A stretch of 64,000 nucleotides of DNA. Source: Serratia plymuthica NBRC 102599. GTDB taxonomy: Bacteria; Pseudomonadota; Gammaproteobacteria; Enterobacterales; Enterobacteriaceae. Location of the stretch: contig NZ_BCTU01000007.1 of NCBI RefSeq assembly GCF_001590925.1, positions 1 through 64,000 on the forward strand, in the 5' to 3' direction. The notes under the pieces were generated by a model that saw nothing but the letters and a program-made list of their open reading frames with translations, ran no database searches and had not been told where the DNA came from. Within the stretch, counting starts at the first letter, position 1; each line of letters opens with the position of its first letter. This document shows, piece after piece, positions 1 through 9,929 of this stretch. The translations under genes were made by a program, and so were the position numbers.

Positions 1-18
1 ATTTTACTGTTATACAAT

Positions 19-93
19 TGGGGTGTCGCCAAGCGGTAAGGCTCTGGTTTCTGATACCAGCATACCCAGGTTCGAATCCTGGCACCCCAGCCA
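19..93 (+). tRNA. glnV: tRNA-Gln (anticodon CUG)
   Basis: The cloverleaf folds fully. The seven-base acceptor arm starting TGGGGTG (19-25) pairs with CACCCCA (83-89), and CCA is encoded at 91-93. The anticodon stem CTGGT/ACCAG encloses the loop TTCTGAT, so the anticodon is CTG, reading the glutamine codon CAG. It lies just upstream of ubiF, where E. coli has the end of its met-leu-gln tRNA operon, so it is probably the last gene of such an operon running in from the left. No promoter is visible in the 18 bases available. The symbol glnV is by analogy with the E. coli CUG isoacceptor; glnX is equally possible. Confidence 0.95.
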
Positions 94-104
94 CATTTAG
101 AAAA

Positions 105-125
105 GCCCGCTTCGGCGGGCTTTTT
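105..125 (+). terminator. Rho-independent terminator of the tRNA operon
   Basis: A GCCCGC stem, TTCG tetraloop and GCGGGC stem are followed directly by a run of T, 12 bases after the tRNA CCA end. Confidence 0.92.
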
Positions 126-200
126 GCTATTCTGCGTTCGTGAAGTCTCGTTAAAGCGGGCGCAACCTGCTGCGCCCGTACCAGGAAAACACCACCTCGA

Positions 201-1382
201 CTACAGCCCCAGTGCGTATTTCAGCGCATGTTCCTTCAGCTTGCCCGCCCGCTGGGCCGCCATCAGCGCAATATTGCGCGCTACGTTCAGCGGCGCCAAA
301 TTATTGCTGAACGCGGTATAAAACAGATCCATGCCACTTTGCATCAACAGGTTATCGGTGCGACGACGGCGTTGGTAGCGCATCAGCACCGCTTCACTGC
401 CCCAGTCCTCGCCCTGCTCCCGGGCGTCACTCAGTACCGCCAGCAACGCTTCCACATCGCGATAGCCCAGGTTCACCCCCTGCCCTGCTAACGGGTTGAT
501 GGTGTGCGCTGCATCACCGAGCAACGCCAGCCCCGGCAGAACATAGCGTTGTGCATGGCGGCGCGCCAGCGGGAAAGCCCCGGCGGCATGCACTTTTACC
601 GCCCCCAGGCGCGCCGGAAATGCTTCAGCAATTTCCCTCTCAAGTTGCGCCGGCGGCATCGCTTGCAGCTGGCGGATGCGTTGCGGGCTGTCATACCACA
701 CCAGTGAAGCCCATTGGTCATACAGGGGCAGGAAAGCGCGCGGCCCGGAAGGGAAAAACTGCTGCCAGGTCACATCCTGTTGCGGCTCGCCGGTATCGAC
801 GGTGATCAACATGCAGGACTGGCGATACTGCCAACCGCTGGTGCCGATGGCCGCCAGATTACGTACCTGCGAATTCGCACCGTCTGCACCCACCACCAGC
901 CGCGCCTGCAGCTTCTCAGAAGAGTCCAGCTCCAATTGCCAGCGGTCATCTTCCCGTTGCAGCGAACGCAGCCTGTCGGGGCAACAGAGCGTCAAATTGT
1001 CGCACTGCTCCATTTGCTGCCACAGCGCCAATTGCAAAATCCGATTCTCCACCATAAAGCCCAGCTCAGGCAGCCCCAGCGAAGCCGCGTCAAACGCTAC
1101 GCGTGAAGACGCCCATTCCCAGGTTTCCAACCGGCGATACGGTGCCACGCGCATGCCCGCCACCGCTTTCCAGACGCCAAGCTGCTTGAGCAACCCGACC
1201 GAAGTGCAGCCAATGGCTGAAATACGCAGATCCGGCGGGCTTTGGGCATCGAACGCCTGCGGCGGCTGATGTTCCAGCAACGCCACCGACCAACCGGCCT
1301 GCGCCAACCCCAGCGCCGCCGCCGCGCCGACCATCCCGCCGCCTACCACTACGGCGTCATACCTTTTTTGAGATGTGTTCAT
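201..1382 (-). CDS. ubiF: 3-demethoxyubiquinol 3-hydroxylase (UbiF)
   Basis: FAD-dependent monooxygenase that hydroxylates the ubiquinone ring late in ubiquinone synthesis. The N-terminus carries the dinucleotide-binding GGGMVG motif. A mid-protein GADGANS motif (DG fingerprint) and a C-terminal [16 protein letters not shown] motif (GD fingerprint) are typical of the UbiH/UbiF/VisC flavoprotein hydroxylases. At about 393 residues it is of normal length. An ATG three codons upstream (1391) is also possible; the 1382 start (MNTSQ...) gives an N-terminus closest to E. coli UbiF. It is divergent from miaB across about 200 bases and sits next to tRNA-Gln as in E. coli, which favours UbiF over the paralogues UbiH and VisC. 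Confidence 0.93.
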   Translation of the reverse strand: MNTSQKRYDAVVVGGGMVGAAAALGLAQAGWSVALLEHQPPQAFDAQSPPDLRISAIGCTSVGLLKQLGVWKAVAGMRVAPYRRLETWEWASSRVAFDAASLGLPELGFMVENRILQLALWQQMEQCDNLTLCCPDRLRSLQREDDRWQLELDSSEKLQARLVVGADGANSQVRNLAAIGTSGWQYRQSCMLITVDTGEPQQDVTWQQFFPSGPRAFLPLYDQWASLVWYDSPQRIRQLQAMPPAQLEREIAEAFPARLGAVKVHAAGAFPLARRHAQRYVLPGLALLGDAAHTINPLAGQGVNLGYRDVEALLAVLSDAREQGEDWGSEAVLMRYQRRRRTDNLLMQSGMDLFYTAFSNNLAPLNVARNIALMAAQRAGKLKEHALKYALGL

Positions 1383-1579
1383 TTTGGCCATGTTTTCTTA
1401 GTGAATTATCGCCATCCCAACGGGCACGGCGTTTGGCATCAGTGTACCGGATTTTTAATTGCGCATCAGGTCGCATACCGTTTTCCCCGCGCTGGTCACA
1501 ACGGCGCCAAATGATTACAATACGCCCCCTGCATGTCGCGTATCGCAACTTTCGCTCCGCACTGAGTAATGGCAAGTCA

Positions 1580-3004
1580 ATGACCAAAAAACTGCATATC
1601 AAAACCTGGGGCTGCCAGATGAATGAATATGATTCATCAAAAATGGCGGACTTACTGGGAAGCACACACGGGTTCGAATGGACCGACAACGCTGAAGAAG
1701 CGGATGTACTGCTGCTGAATACCTGCTCAATCCGTGAAAAAGCGCAGGAAAAAGTTTTCGCCATGTTAGGGCGCTGGAAACTGCTGAAAGAAAAGAACCC
1801 GGCGTTGATCATCGGCGTTGGCGGCTGCGTGGCTTCTCAGGAAGGCGAACACATTCGCAGCCGCGCACCTTGCGTCGACGTTGTGTTTGGCCCACAGACC
1901 TTGCACCGCCTGCCGGAAATGATCAACCACGTGCGCGGCACCCGCAGCCCAATCGTCGACATCAGCTTCCCGGAGATCGAGAAGTTCGACCGCTTGCCGG
2001 AACCGCGCGCCGAAGGCCCAACCGCCTTTGTCTCCATAATGGAAGGCTGCAACAAATACTGTACTTTCTGCGTGGTGCCTTACACCCGTGGCGAAGAAGT
2101 GAGTCGCCCAAGCGATGACGTGCTGTTCGAGATCGCCCAACTGGCGGCGCAGGGCGTGCGTGAAGTGAATCTGCTCGGCCAGAACGTCAACGCCTACCGC
2201 GGCGCCACCTACGACGGCGGCATCTGTTCGTTTGCCGAACTTCTGCGTTTGGTGGCAGCGATTGACGGCATCGACCGCATCCGTTTCACCACCAGCCATC
2301 CGATTGAATTCACCGACGACATCATCGCGGTGTATCAAGACACGCCTGAACTGGTCAGCTTCCTGCATCTCCCGGTACAGAGCGGCTCCGATCGCATTCT
2401 GACCATGATGAAACGCGCACACACCGCATTGGAATACAAAGCGATCATTCGCAAGCTGCGCAAGGCGCGGCCGAACATACAGCTCAGCTCCGACTTTATC
2501 ATCGGCTTCCCGGGGGAAACCCAGGCCGACTTCGAACAGACCATGAACCTGGTCGCCGAGATTAACTTCGACGCCAGCTTCAGTTTTATCTATTCGTCAC
2601 GCCCGGGCACCCCGGCGGCCGATATGGTGGACGACGTCAGCGAAGACGAAAAGAAACAGCGCCTGTACATCCTGCAGGATCGCATCAACCAGCAGGTGTT
2701 GCAGTTCAGCCGCCGCATGCTCGGTACCGTGCAGCGTATTCTGGTTGAGGGCACCTCACGCAAAAGCGTGATGGAGCTGGCTGGTCGCACCGAATGCAAC
2801 CGTATGGTGAACTTTGAAGGCACACCGGATATGATCGGCCAATTCGTTGATGTGGAAATCACCGAGGTAATGACCAACACACTGCGTGGTGCAGTGGTGC
2901 GTACCGAGCAGCAGATGGATCTGCGCGTACATGAATCCCCGCAATCGGTGATCGCCCGTACCCGCAAAGAAAATGCGCTGGGTGTCGGCACTTACCAGCC
3001 CTGA
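1580..3004 (+). CDS. miaB: tRNA-2-methylthio-N6-dimethylallyladenosine synthase (MiaB)
   Basis: Radical-SAM methylthiotransferase that adds a methylthio group to i6A37 of tRNAs reading UNN codons. The protein has 474 residues, exactly the E. coli length, when started at the ATG at 1580 ([15 protein letters not shown]). The open frame extends further upstream, but those residues do not resemble the family. The radical-SAM cluster cysteines are C157, C161 and C164 (CNKYCTFC). The N-terminal UPF0004 domain has the three conserved cysteines of the second cluster (WGCQ, NTCS, GGCV), and a TRAM domain fills the C-terminus. Divergent from ubiF. Confidence 0.97.
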   Translation: MTKKLHIKTWGCQMNEYDSSKMADLLGSTHGFEWTDNAEEADVLLLNTCSIREKAQEKVFAMLGRWKLLKEKNPALIIGVGGCVASQEGEHIRSRAPCVDVVFGPQTLHRLPEMINHVRGTRSPIVDISFPEIEKFDRLPEPRAEGPTAFVSIMEGCNKYCTFCVVPYTRGEEVSRPSDDVLFEIAQLAAQGVREVNLLGQNVNAYRGATYDGGICSFAELLRLVAAIDGIDRIRFTTSHPIEFTDDIIAVYQDTPELVSFLHLPVQSGSDRILTMMKRAHTALEYKAIIRKLRKARPNIQLSSDFIIGFPGETQADFEQTMNLVAEINFDASFSFIYSSRPGTPAADMVDDVSEDEKKQRLYILQDRINQQVLQFSRRMLGTVQRILVEGTSRKSVMELAGRTECNRMVNFEGTPDMIGQFVDVEITEVMTNTLRGAVVRTEQQMDLRVHESPQSVIARTRKENALGVGTYQP

Positions 3005-3134
3005 CGCCGTTTCCGCATTGCCGTAAGCCGTGGCGCCCGTCGCCACGTTAACGTTTATCCTTATTATTTCTCCGCCGGGCGCTTGCGTCCGGTGATGTTC
3101 TTTTTTGTTTTTTATTATAAAGAGGCGACATAGC

Positions 3135-3470
3135 ATGCAACTCCCACACTGCCCGAAGTGCAACTCCGAATACACCTATCAGGACAATGCGATGTTTATC
3201 TGCCCTGAATGCGCCCATGAGTGGAGCGACAGCGCGCCTGCGGCGGACAACGATACCTTGATTGTCAAAGACGCCAACGGCAACCTGCTGGCCGACGGCG
3301 ATGCCGTGACCGTAGTGAAAGATCTGAAGGTCAAAGGCAGTTCCTCGATGCTGAAGATTGGCACCAAGGTGAAGAACATTCGTCTGGTGGAAGGCGACCA
3401 CAACATTGACTGTAAAATCGATGGTTTTGGCCCGATGAAGCTGAAATCCGAATTCGTAAAAAAGAACTGA
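3135..3470 (+). CDS. yjdM: PhnA/YjdM family zinc-ribbon protein
   Basis: A 111-residue protein, the standard length of the family formerly called alkylphosphonate utilisation protein PhnA. The N-terminus has a zinc ribbon built from two CPxC pairs (CPKC and CPEC, about 18 residues apart), followed by the beta-rich SH3-like domain with [16 protein letters not shown]. Its start is the ATG at 3135, preceded by an AAGAGG ribosome site; an in-frame upstream codon at 3105 lies in the leader. It is a monocistronic gene ending in a clear terminator. The family's cellular role is not settled; in E. coli the gene lies near, but outside, the phn operon. Confidence 0.88.
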   Translation: MQLPHCPKCNSEYTYQDNAMFICPECAHEWSDSAPAADNDTLIVKDANGNLLADGDAVTVVKDLKVKGSSSMLKIGTKVKNIRLVEGDHNIDCKIDGFGPMKLKSEFVKKN

Positions 3471-3483
3471 TCCTCACACAATT

Positions 3484-3509
3484 ACGCGGCTGTTTTTGCC
3501 GCGTTTTTT
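3484..3509 (+). terminator. Rho-independent terminator after yjdM
   Basis: ACGCGGC and GCCGCGT arms flank a seven-base loop, and the T run continues to 3509. Confidence 0.9.
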
Positions 3510-3672
3510 CCTCTCCCGGCCCTTGAATTACACCGTCGGCGCACAGATAGATCATGGGTAAACTTGCGCCGGTGCGGCGCACCATGAATAATTCAAGGTA
3601 GAAACGTCAGGGTTTGCCCTGAATGCGCGTACCGAAAATCAACCAGGCCCGATGTGAGCCTTGAGGAATAGT

Positions 3673-4728
3673 TTGAACGTCGCAACACAAGAAATTTTGT
3701 TAGAGCCGGCAGACAATAAGCGATTGCTCAGCCTGTGCGGCCCATTTGATGACAATATCAAACAGATCGAACGCCGGTTGGGGATCGAGATCAACCGCCG
3801 TGACAACCGTTTTAAGCTGGTTGGCAAAAACCCGTGCGTGGTTGCCGCCGCCGATATCTTGCGCCACCTGTACGTGGACACCGCGCCCATTCGCGGCGTG
3901 ATCCCGGATATCGACCCGGAACAGATCCATCTGGCGATCAAAGAAAGCCGGGTGCTTGAGCAAGTAGCCGACAGCGTGCCGGATTACGGCAAAGCGGTGA
4001 CCATCAAAACCAAGCGCGGCATGGTGAAACCGCGCACGCCGAATCAGGCGCAGTACATCGCCAATATTCTCGATCACGACATCACTTTCGGGATTGGGCC
4101 GGCGGGGACCGGGAAAACCTATCTGGCCGTCGCCGCTGCGGTAGATGCCCTGGAGCGCCAGGAGATTCGCCGCATTCTGCTGACGCGCCCGGCGGTTGAA
4201 GCCGGTGAAAAACTGGGCTTCCTGCCGGGGGATCTGAGCCAGAAGGTCGATCCTTACCTGCGCCCGCTGTACGACGCCCTGTTCGAAATGCTGGGCTTCG
4301 AGCGCGTGGAGAAGCTGATCGAACGCAATGTGATTGAGGTTGCGCCGCTGGCCTATATGCGCGGCCGCACCCTGAACGACGCATTTATCATTCTCGATGA
4401 GAGCCAGAACACCACCATCGAACAGATGAAGATGTTCCTGACGCGCATCGGCTTCAACTCGAAGGCGGTGATCACCGGTGACGTGACGCAGATTGACCTG
4501 CCGCGCAACCAGAAATCCGGCCTTCGCCATGCGATAGAAGTCCTGTCGGATGTCGAAGAACTGAGCTTCAACTTCTTCCACAGCGAAGACGTGGTGCGCC
4601 ACCCGGTGGTAGCCCGCGTGGTTATCGCCTATGAAGCCTGGGAAGCCGCAGAACAAAAACGCAAAGACGCGATTGCCGAACAACGTAAGCACGAAGCCAT
4701 CATCGCCTCCGGGCAGGAGACACTATGA
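3673..4728 (+). CDS. ybeZ: PhoH-like ATPase YbeZ
   Basis: PhoH-family P-loop ATPase that works with the endoribonuclease YbeY in RNA metabolism. The Walker A motif GPAGTGKT and the Walker B-like ILDESQN are intact, and the body is nearly identical to E. coli YbeZ. The most likely start is the TTG at 3673 ([14 protein letters not shown]), which matches the E. coli N-terminus and has a GAGG site just upstream; a TTG four codons earlier (3661) is in frame but less likely. Product of 351 residues. The stop overlaps the ybeY start (ATGA), so translation is coupled in a ybeZ-ybeY-ybeX-lnt operon. Confidence 0.93.
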   Translation: MNVATQEILLEPADNKRLLSLCGPFDDNIKQIERRLGIEINRRDNRFKLVGKNPCVVAAADILRHLYVDTAPIRGVIPDIDPEQIHLAIKESRVLEQVADSVPDYGKAVTIKTKRGMVKPRTPNQAQYIANILDHDITFGIGPAGTGKTYLAVAAAVDALERQEIRRILLTRPAVEAGEKLGFLPGDLSQKVDPYLRPLYDALFEMLGFERVEKLIERNVIEVAPLAYMRGRTLNDAFIILDESQNTTIEQMKMFLTRIGFNSKAVITGDVTQIDLPRNQKSGLRHAIEVLSDVEELSFNFFHSEDVVRHPVVARVVIAYEAWEAAEQKRKDAIAEQRKHEAIIASGQETL

Positions 4729-5198
4729 GCCAGGTGATTTTGGATCTGCAGATTGCCTGTGCAGACAGCAACGGCCTGCCGGACGAAGCCACCTTCCAGC
4801 GCTGGCTGGAAGGCGTGCTGCCGCAGTTTCAGGAAGAAGCCGAGGTCACCATTCGCCTGGTGGACGAAGCCGAAAGCAACGAACTGAACCTGACCTACCG
4901 CGGGAAGGATAAACCGACCAACGTGCTGTCCTTCCCGTTCGAAGCCCCACCGGGCATAGAGCTGCCGCTGCTCGGCGATCTGATCATCTGCCGTCAGGTC
5001 GTTGAACAGGAAGCGGTTGAGCAAGACAAGGCGCTGGAGGCCCACTGGGCGCATATGGTTGTCCATGGCAGCCTTCATCTGCTAGGGTATGACCACATCG
5101 AAGACGATGAAGCCGAAGAAATGGAGTCTTTGGAAACCGAAATCATGCACGGCCTGGGCTACCCGGACCCGTACCTGGCGGAAAAAGACCCCCTCTGA
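4725..5198 (+). CDS. ybeY: rRNA maturation endoribonuclease YbeY
   Basis: Zinc-dependent single-strand endoribonuclease acting in 16S rRNA 3' maturation and ribosome quality control. The defining metal motif HxxxHxxxxxH is present as [11 protein letters not shown] near residues 114-124. The 157-residue length is normal. Its ATG overlaps the stop of ybeZ by four bases. A short hairpin (5216-5234) separates it from ybeX. Confidence 0.96.
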   Translation: MSQVILDLQIACADSNGLPDEATFQRWLEGVLPQFQEEAEVTIRLVDEAESNELNLTYRGKDKPTNVLSFPFEAPPGIELPLLGDLIICRQVVEQEAVEQDKALEAHWAHMVVHGSLHLLGYDHIEDDEAEEMESLETEIMHGLGYPDPYLAEKDPL

Positions 5199-5215
5199 CG
5201 TCAGCTGATTCCCCG

Positions 5216-5234
5216 CAGCCCCTGTAAGGGGCTG
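5216..5234 (+). other. Intra-operon hairpin between ybeY and ybeX
   Basis: Perfect seven-base arms CAGCCCC/GGGGCTG enclose the loop TGTAA. No T run follows, so it looks like an mRNA processing or stabilising stem rather than a full terminator. Confidence 0.5.
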
Positions 5235-5281
5235 TCGCTGACGCCCCTAACTCTTACATGAGTGATATTAACTAAAACGCC

Positions 5282-6160
5282 ATGAGCGACGACCATTCAC
5301 AAAGCAATGACAGCCCCAGTCCCAAGAAGGGGTTCTTTACTCTCATCCTTAACCAGCTGTTCCACGGCGAACCGAAAAACCGTGGCGATCTGGTAGAGCT
5401 GATCCGTGATTCCGAGCAAAACGACCTGATCGATCCCGATACCCGAGACATGCTGGAAGGCGTGATGGATATCGCCGAGCAGCGCGTGCGCGACATCATG
5501 ATCCCGCGTTCCCAGATGGTCACGCTCAAGCGTAACCAGACGCTGGAAGAGTGCCTGGACGTGATTATCGAATCCGCCCACTCGCGCTTCCCGGTGATCA
5601 GCGAAGATAAAGATCACATCGAAGGCATTCTGATGGCCAAGGATCTGCTGCCGTTTATGCGTGCAGAGTCTGAGCCGTTCAGCATAGATAAGGTGCTGCG
5701 CGCCGCGGTGGTGGTGCCCGAAAGCAAGCGTGTTGATCGGATGCTGAAGGAGTTCCGCTCCCAGCGCTATCACATGGCGATTGTCATTGACGAATTCGGC
5801 GGCGTTTCCGGCCTGGTCACCATCGAAGACATTCTGGAACTGATTGTCGGCGAAATCGAAGACGAATACGACGACGAGGAAGATCTGGATATCCGCCAGC
5901 TTAGCCGCCATATGTATACCGTGCGGGCATTGGCGCCGATTGAAGACTTCAACGAAGCCTTTAATACGCACTTCAGCGACGACGAGGTCGACACCATCGG
6001 CGGCCTGGTGATGCAGGCCTTCGGGCACTTGCCGGCGCGCGGGGAAACCATTGAAATCGAAGGTTACCTGTTTAAGGTTGCGATGGCCGACAGTCGACGT
6101 ATCATCCAGGTTCATGTAAAAATTCCGGACGATTCTCCGCAACCGAAACTGGAAGACTAA
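5282..6160 (+). CDS. ybeX: CNNM/CorC-family CBS-domain protein YbeX
   Basis: Cytosolic CorC-type protein of 292 residues. It has a charged N-terminal segment, a central CBS pair (about residues 70-190, with MIPRSQM and [16 protein letters not shown]) and a C-terminal CorC_HlyC domain (about 205-285). Historically it was linked to Mg2+/Co2+ efflux with CorA. More recent work ties ybeX to ribosome metabolism, consistent with its operon partners ybeZ and ybeY. It starts 83 bases after ybeY and ends seven bases before lnt. Confidence 0.95.
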   Translation: MSDDHSQSNDSPSPKKGFFTLILNQLFHGEPKNRGDLVELIRDSEQNDLIDPDTRDMLEGVMDIAEQRVRDIMIPRSQMVTLKRNQTLEECLDVIIESAHSRFPVISEDKDHIEGILMAKDLLPFMRAESEPFSIDKVLRAAVVVPESKRVDRMLKEFRSQRYHMAIVIDEFGGVSGLVTIEDILELIVGEIEDEYDDEEDLDIRQLSRHMYTVRALAPIEDFNEAFNTHFSDDEVDTIGGLVMQAFGHLPARGETIEIEGYLFKVAMADSRRIIQVHVKIPDDSPQPKLED

Positions 6161-6167
6161 ATCAAAC

Positions 6168-7697
6168 ATGGCTAAAGCCTCTTTCCTTGAACGCCAGCGG
6201 GTTCGTGCCCTGCTGGCGCTGTTGTCTGGTGCCGGCGGCGCGCTGGCGTTTTCTCCTTACGATATTTGGCCTGCGGCCATTGTTTCCCTGTTCGGCCTGT
6301 TGGCCGTTACCCTGAACCGCACCACCAGACAATCCGCCCTACTCGGGTTCTGCTGGGGGTTCGGCCTGTTTGGCGCCGGCGTCAACTGGGTTTACGTCAG
6401 CATTGCCGACTTCGGCGGCATGCCGTTTGCCGTCAATATTTTCCTGGTCGCCCTGCTGGCCGCCTACCTGGCGTTGTATACCGGGCTGTTCGCCGGCTTA
6501 CTGGCGCGCCTGTGGCCAACCACCAGTTGGTACCGCCTGGCGATTGCCGCGCCGGTGCTGTGGCAAGTGACCGAGTTTCTGCGCGGCTGGGTGCTGACCG
6601 GTTTCCCCTGGTTGCAATTCGGCTACAGCCAGCTCAACGGCCCGCTGAAAGGCGTCGCACCGCTGCTGGGGGTTGATGCCATCACCTTCATCCTGATGGC
6701 GATCGCCGGATTGCTGGTGTATGCCATCAATCAACGCCGCGTTGCCGCAGCGGCCGTTGCCGTCGCGTTGCTGCTGTTGCCCTGGCCGCTGCGTCAGTTG
6801 CAGTGGTTCACCCCGCAACCGGAGAAAGCGGTGAATGTCGCCATGGTGCAAGGCAACATCGCCCAATCGATGAAGTGGGATCCGAAAGCGCTGGTCAGCA
6901 CGCTGCAAACCTATCTGGATGAAACCCGCCCTTACATGGGCAAGGCGCCGATCATCATCTGGCCGGAATCCGCCATCCCGGATTACGAAGCCAGCCAGAA
7001 CGGTTTCCTGACCATGATGGACGACCTGATGCGCGCCAAAAACAGCAGCCTGATCACCGGCATTGTCGACGTGCGCGCCACCCCGCAGGGCCAGCAAATC
7101 TATAACAGCGCCATTGTATTGGGTGAACAGACGCCGTACGTCTACCCGGCTAAAGACCGCTATAACAAGCATCATCTGGTGCCGTTCGGTGAGTTTGTGC
7201 CGCTGGAGACGCTGCTGCGGCCACTGGCGCCGTTCTTCGATCTGCCGATGTCGTCCTTCAGCCGCGGCGATTACGTCCAACCACAACTGAGCGTGAAGGG
7301 CTATAACCTGACGGCAGCGATCTGTTATGAGATTGTTCTCGGCCAACAGGTGCGCGATAACTTCCGCCCGGACACCAATTTCCTGCTGACCCTCTCCAAT
7401 GACGCCTGGTTCGGCCATTCCATCGGCCCGTGGCAACACTTCCAGATGGCGCGCATGCGTGCGCTGGAACTGGGGCGCCCGCTGTTGCGCAGCACCAACA
7501 ATGGCGTAACCGCCGCCGTTGACGCCAACGGCGAGGTGATTGCCGAGATCCCGCAGTTCACCCGCAGCGTGCTCGAGGTGAAAGTCACCCCGACCACCGG
7601 CATTACGCCATACGCCCGTTTTGGCGCCACACCGCTGTGGATCATTACCCTGCTGCTTGGCGGCATGGCGTTGATGCTCGGCCTGCGTCGCAGGTAA
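6168..7697 (+). CDS. lnt: Apolipoprotein N-acyltransferase
   Basis: Inner-membrane enzyme that adds the third acyl chain to the N-terminal cysteine of lipoproteins. The N-terminal half has about six hydrophobic segments. The C-terminal nitrilase-like periplasmic domain carries the catalytic triad E267 (WPESAIPD), K334 (KHHLVPFGE) and C386 (AICYE), and a final membrane helix closes the protein. At 509 residues it matches the family. It is the last gene of the ybeZ-ybeY-ybeX-lnt operon. Confidence 0.97.
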   Translation: MAKASFLERQRVRALLALLSGAGGALAFSPYDIWPAAIVSLFGLLAVTLNRTTRQSALLGFCWGFGLFGAGVNWVYVSIADFGGMPFAVNIFLVALLAAYLALYTGLFAGLLARLWPTTSWYRLAIAAPVLWQVTEFLRGWVLTGFPWLQFGYSQLNGPLKGVAPLLGVDAITFILMAIAGLLVYAINQRRVAAAAVAVALLLLPWPLRQLQWFTPQPEKAVNVAMVQGNIAQSMKWDPKALVSTLQTYLDETRPYMGKAPIIIWPESAIPDYEASQNGFLTMMDDLMRAKNSSLITGIVDVRATPQGQQIYNSAIVLGEQTPYVYPAKDRYNKHHLVPFGEFVPLETLLRPLAPFFDLPMSSFSRGDYVQPQLSVKGYNLTAAICYEIVLGQQVRDNFRPDTNFLLTLSNDAWFGHSIGPWQHFQMARMRALELGRPLLRSTNNGVTAAVDANGEVIAEIPQFTRSVLEVKVTPTTGITPYARFGATPLWIITLLLGGMALMLGLRRR

Positions 7698-7705
7698 TCT
7701 CAACC

Positions 7706-7732
7706 GGTGCGCAGTTCACTGAACTGCGCACC
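7706..7732 (+). terminator. Hairpin after lnt
   Basis: A perfect inverted repeat with 13-base arms (GGTGCGCAGTTCA and its complement) around one base, starting nine bases after the lnt stop. The 3' flank is not T-rich, so termination may be partial or assisted. Confidence 0.65.
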
Positions 7733-7773
7733 GCGTCTCTGTCCCCGTCAAATACCCGTTAAATAAACCTTTC

Positions 7774-7789
7774 TGGCACACTCCTTGCT
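7774..7789 (+). promoter_or_regulatory. Sigma-54 promoter of gltIJKL
   Basis: TGGCAC and TTGCT are separated by five bases, with the GG-to-GC spacing of 12 bases required by RpoN. This matches the -24/-12 consensus essentially perfectly. The predicted start near 7800 would give a leader of about 280 bases before gltI. Nitrogen-related sigma-54 control of acidic amino acid uptake is known in related bacteria; its use here is inferred. Confidence 0.8.
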
Positions 7790-7867
7790 TTAATCACTCT
7801 GTGATTTAAGACCGATTTACTTTTACTGACGTTTTGTCGCACTTATGCACAACTTGAGAGCATCACT

Positions 7868-7884
7868 AGCACCAGAAGGGTGCA
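7868..7884 (+). promoter_or_regulatory. NtrC-like binding site 1
   Basis: AGCACC-AGAAG-GGTGCA, a 17-base dyad differing from the NtrC consensus TGCACC-N5-GGTGCA only in the first base. It lies about 80 bases downstream of the sigma-54 -12 element. Confidence 0.6.
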
Positions 7885-7896
7885 TCAGGGTTTTGT

Positions 7897-7913
7897 TGCA
7901 TTAATTTGGTGCG
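7897..7913 (+). promoter_or_regulatory. NtrC-like binding site 2
   Basis: TGCATTAATTTGGTGCG is a second NtrC-type 17-mer with a near-perfect right half. Its centre is 29 bases from that of site 1, about three helical turns, as in paired NtrC enhancer sites. Confidence 0.55.
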
Positions 7914-7919
7914 CGTGGC

Positions 7920-7950
7920 GTTTCAAAAAATGAAACATTTTAGTTTCATT
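7920..7950 (+). promoter_or_regulatory. Alternating GTTTCA/TGAAAC repeats before gltI
   Basis: Three six-base half-sites alternate in orientation: GTTTCA (7920), TGAAAC (7931) and GTTTCA (7943). The last two form an eight-base palindrome AATGAAAC/GTTTCATT around six bases. It looks like an operator for an unidentified dimeric regulator, or a leader hairpin. Confidence 0.45.
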
Positions 7951-8080
7951 GTGTTCACAATCGGCTATTTTCTAACGGTTATCTGTGCCAAGACTATCTT
8001 TATATCTTGAGTAAGAGATCCCCCGTTTTAAACCTGACACTCTTGAGTCAGAACCACGACAACAGCAAAGGAGCTGGACC

Positions 8081-8977
8081 ATGCAAATGCGTAAATTGGC
8101 GTTATCGTTACTGCTGATCGGTATGGCGGGTAACGTAGCCCATGCGGAAGAACTGACCGGTACGCTGAAGAAAATCAAAGACAACGGCGTGATCGTTGTC
8201 GGCCACCGCGAATCGTCAGTGCCGTTCTCCTACTACGACAACCAGCAGAAAGTTGTGGGCTACTCCCAGGACTACTCCAACCAAATCGTTGATGCTGTTA
8301 AGAAAAAACTGAACATGCCCGATCTGCAGGTAAAAATGCTGCCGATCACCTCGCAGAACCGTATCCCACTGCTGCAGAACGGCACCTTTGATTTTGAATG
8401 CGGTTCAACCACCAACAACGTTGAGCGTCAAAAACAGGCAGCCTTCTCCGACACCATCTTCGTGGTCGGTACCCGCTTGCTGGTGAAAAAAGGCTCTGAC
8501 GTCAAAGACTTCAAAGACCTGGCCGGCAAACCGGTAGTAGTCACCTCCGGCACAACGTCAGAAGTGCTGCTGAACAAACTGAACGACAGCGGCAAGATGA
8601 ACATGCGCATCATCAGCGCCAAAGACCACGGTGACTCGTTCCGTACCCTGGAAAGCGGCCGCGCCGTAGCCTTTATGATGGATGACGCGCTGCTGGCGGG
8701 CGAACGTGCCAAAGCGAAGAAGCCGGATCAATGGGAAATTCTCGGCACGCCGCAGTCGAAAGAAGCTTACGGCTGTATGCTGCGTAAAGACGACGCCGAG
8801 TTCAAAAAACTGGTCGATGACACCATCGCTCAGGCCCAAACCTCCGGTGAAGCGGCAAAATGGTTTGATAAATGGTTCAACCAGCCAATTCCACCAAAGA
8901 ACCTCAACATGAACTTCGCCCTGTCAGACGACATGAAGCAACTGTTCAAAGAGCCTAACGATAAAGCACTGAACTAA
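8081..8977 (+). CDS. gltI: Glutamate/aspartate ABC transporter, periplasmic binding protein
   Basis: A 298-residue solute-binding protein with a Sec signal peptide (hydrophobic LALSLLLIGMAG core, cleavage after AHA near residue 22). The mature part is a family-3 amino-acid binding fold (NGVIVVGHRESSVPFSYYD; LPITSQNRIPLLQNG). An AAGGAG site precedes the ATG; the second ATG two codons later is a less likely start. First gene of gltIJKL. A long leader with regulatory sites lies upstream, and a strong hairpin lies between it and gltJ. The hairpin would let the binding protein be made in excess of the membrane parts. Confidence 0.95.
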   Translation: MQMRKLALSLLLIGMAGNVAHAEELTGTLKKIKDNGVIVVGHRESSVPFSYYDNQQKVVGYSQDYSNQIVDAVKKKLNMPDLQVKMLPITSQNRIPLLQNGTFDFECGSTTNNVERQKQAAFSDTIFVVGTRLLVKKGSDVKDFKDLAGKPVVVTSGTTSEVLLNKLNDSGKMNMRIISAKDHGDSFRTLESGRAVAFMMDDALLAGERAKAKKPDQWEILGTPQSKEAYGCMLRKDDAEFKKLVDDTIAQAQTSGEAAKWFDKWFNQPIPPKNLNMNFALSDDMKQLFKEPNDKALN

Positions 8978-9040
8978 TAGAAAGAGAGCTGGTGCGGCCG
9001 CCAGGCCAAACCAGCCCTGTTGATGGCTGGGACAGACAGG

Positions 9041-9069
9041 AATGAGGGGGGCCGTTCCCCTCCCTCATT
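9041..9069 (+). terminator. gltI-gltJ attenuator hairpin
   Basis: AATGAGGG and CCCTCATT arms enclose a G/C-rich loop, followed by TTTCCCCC. It sits between the binding-protein and permease genes and probably gives partial termination or 3' end protection of the gltI message. Confidence 0.65.
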
Positions 9070-9188
9070 TTCCCCCTAACTCACAACCGATATCCGCGCA
9101 CATAAGCCAGCCTGACTGGCCGCGATGCGATCGGCGCTGAATAGTCATCAATCTTTAGGCGCTCTGCGCCCGCTTAACGGAGTTTGTT

Positions 9189-9929
9189 ATGTCAATAGAT
9201 TGGAACTGGGGTATCTTCCTGCAGCAGGCCCCGTTTGGGAATACCACCTACCTCGGCTGGATTTGGTCCGGCTTCCAGGTCACGGTAGCCCTCTCCGTCT
9301 GTGCATGGATTATCGCTTTCTTTGTCGGTTCGCTGTTCGGTATTTTACGTACCGTGCCAAACCGTTTTCTTTCCGCTCTCGGCACCTGCTACGTCGAACT
9401 GTTCCGTAACGTGCCGCTGATTGTGCAATTCTTTACCTGGTATCTGGTGATGCCGGAGCTGCTGCCTGCCAATCTGGGCATGTGGTTCAAAACCGAACTC
9501 GATCCTAACGTCCAGTTCTTTATCTCCTCCATGCTGTGCCTCGGGCTGTTTACCGCCGCCCGCGTGTGCGAGCAGGTACGCGCCGCGATTCAGTCCCTGC
9601 CGCGTGGCCAACGCGCCGCCGGGCTGGCCATGGGCCTGACGCTGCCGCAAACCTATCGCTATGTGCTGTTACCGAACGCCTACCGGGTGATTGTGCCGCC
9701 GATGACCTCGGAAATGCTCAACCTGGTCAAAAACTCCGCCATCGCTTCAACCATTGGCCTGGTGGATATGGCGGCTCAGGCCGGTAAGCTGCTGGATTAC
9801 TCCGCGCATGCCTATGAATCCTTTACCGCCATTACGCTGGCCTATATCGGCATCAACGCCGTGATCATGCTGTTTATGCGTCTGGTAGAGAAGAAAGTGC
9901 AGTTGCCTGGCAATATGGGGAGTAAATAA
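9189..9929 (+). CDS. gltJ: Glutamate/aspartate ABC transporter permease GltJ
   Basis: Inner-membrane permease of 246 residues, about five hydrophobic segments, with the HisMQ-type motif for coupling to the ATPase ([24 protein letters not shown]). N-terminus [10 protein letters not shown] as in E. coli GltJ. It ends in TAATG shared with gltK, so the two permease genes are translationally coupled. Confidence 0.95.
   Translation: MSIDWNWGIFLQQAPFGNTTYLGWIWSGFQVTVALSVCAWIIAFFVGSLFGILRTVPNRFLSALGTCYVELFRNVPLIVQFFTWYLVMPELLPANLGMWFKTELDPNVQFFISSMLCLGLFTAARVCEQVRAAIQSLPRGQRAAGLAMGLTLPQTYRYVLLPNAYRVIVPPMTSEMLNLVKNSAIASTIGLVDMAAQAGKLLDYSAHAYESFTAITLAYIGINAVIMLFMRLVEKKVQLPGNMGSK

Noticed and set aside
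1373-1579. N-terminal extension of the miaB frame
   Set aside because: These 69 codons overlap the ubiF start region and bear no resemblance to MiaB; the ATG at 1580 gives the exact family length.
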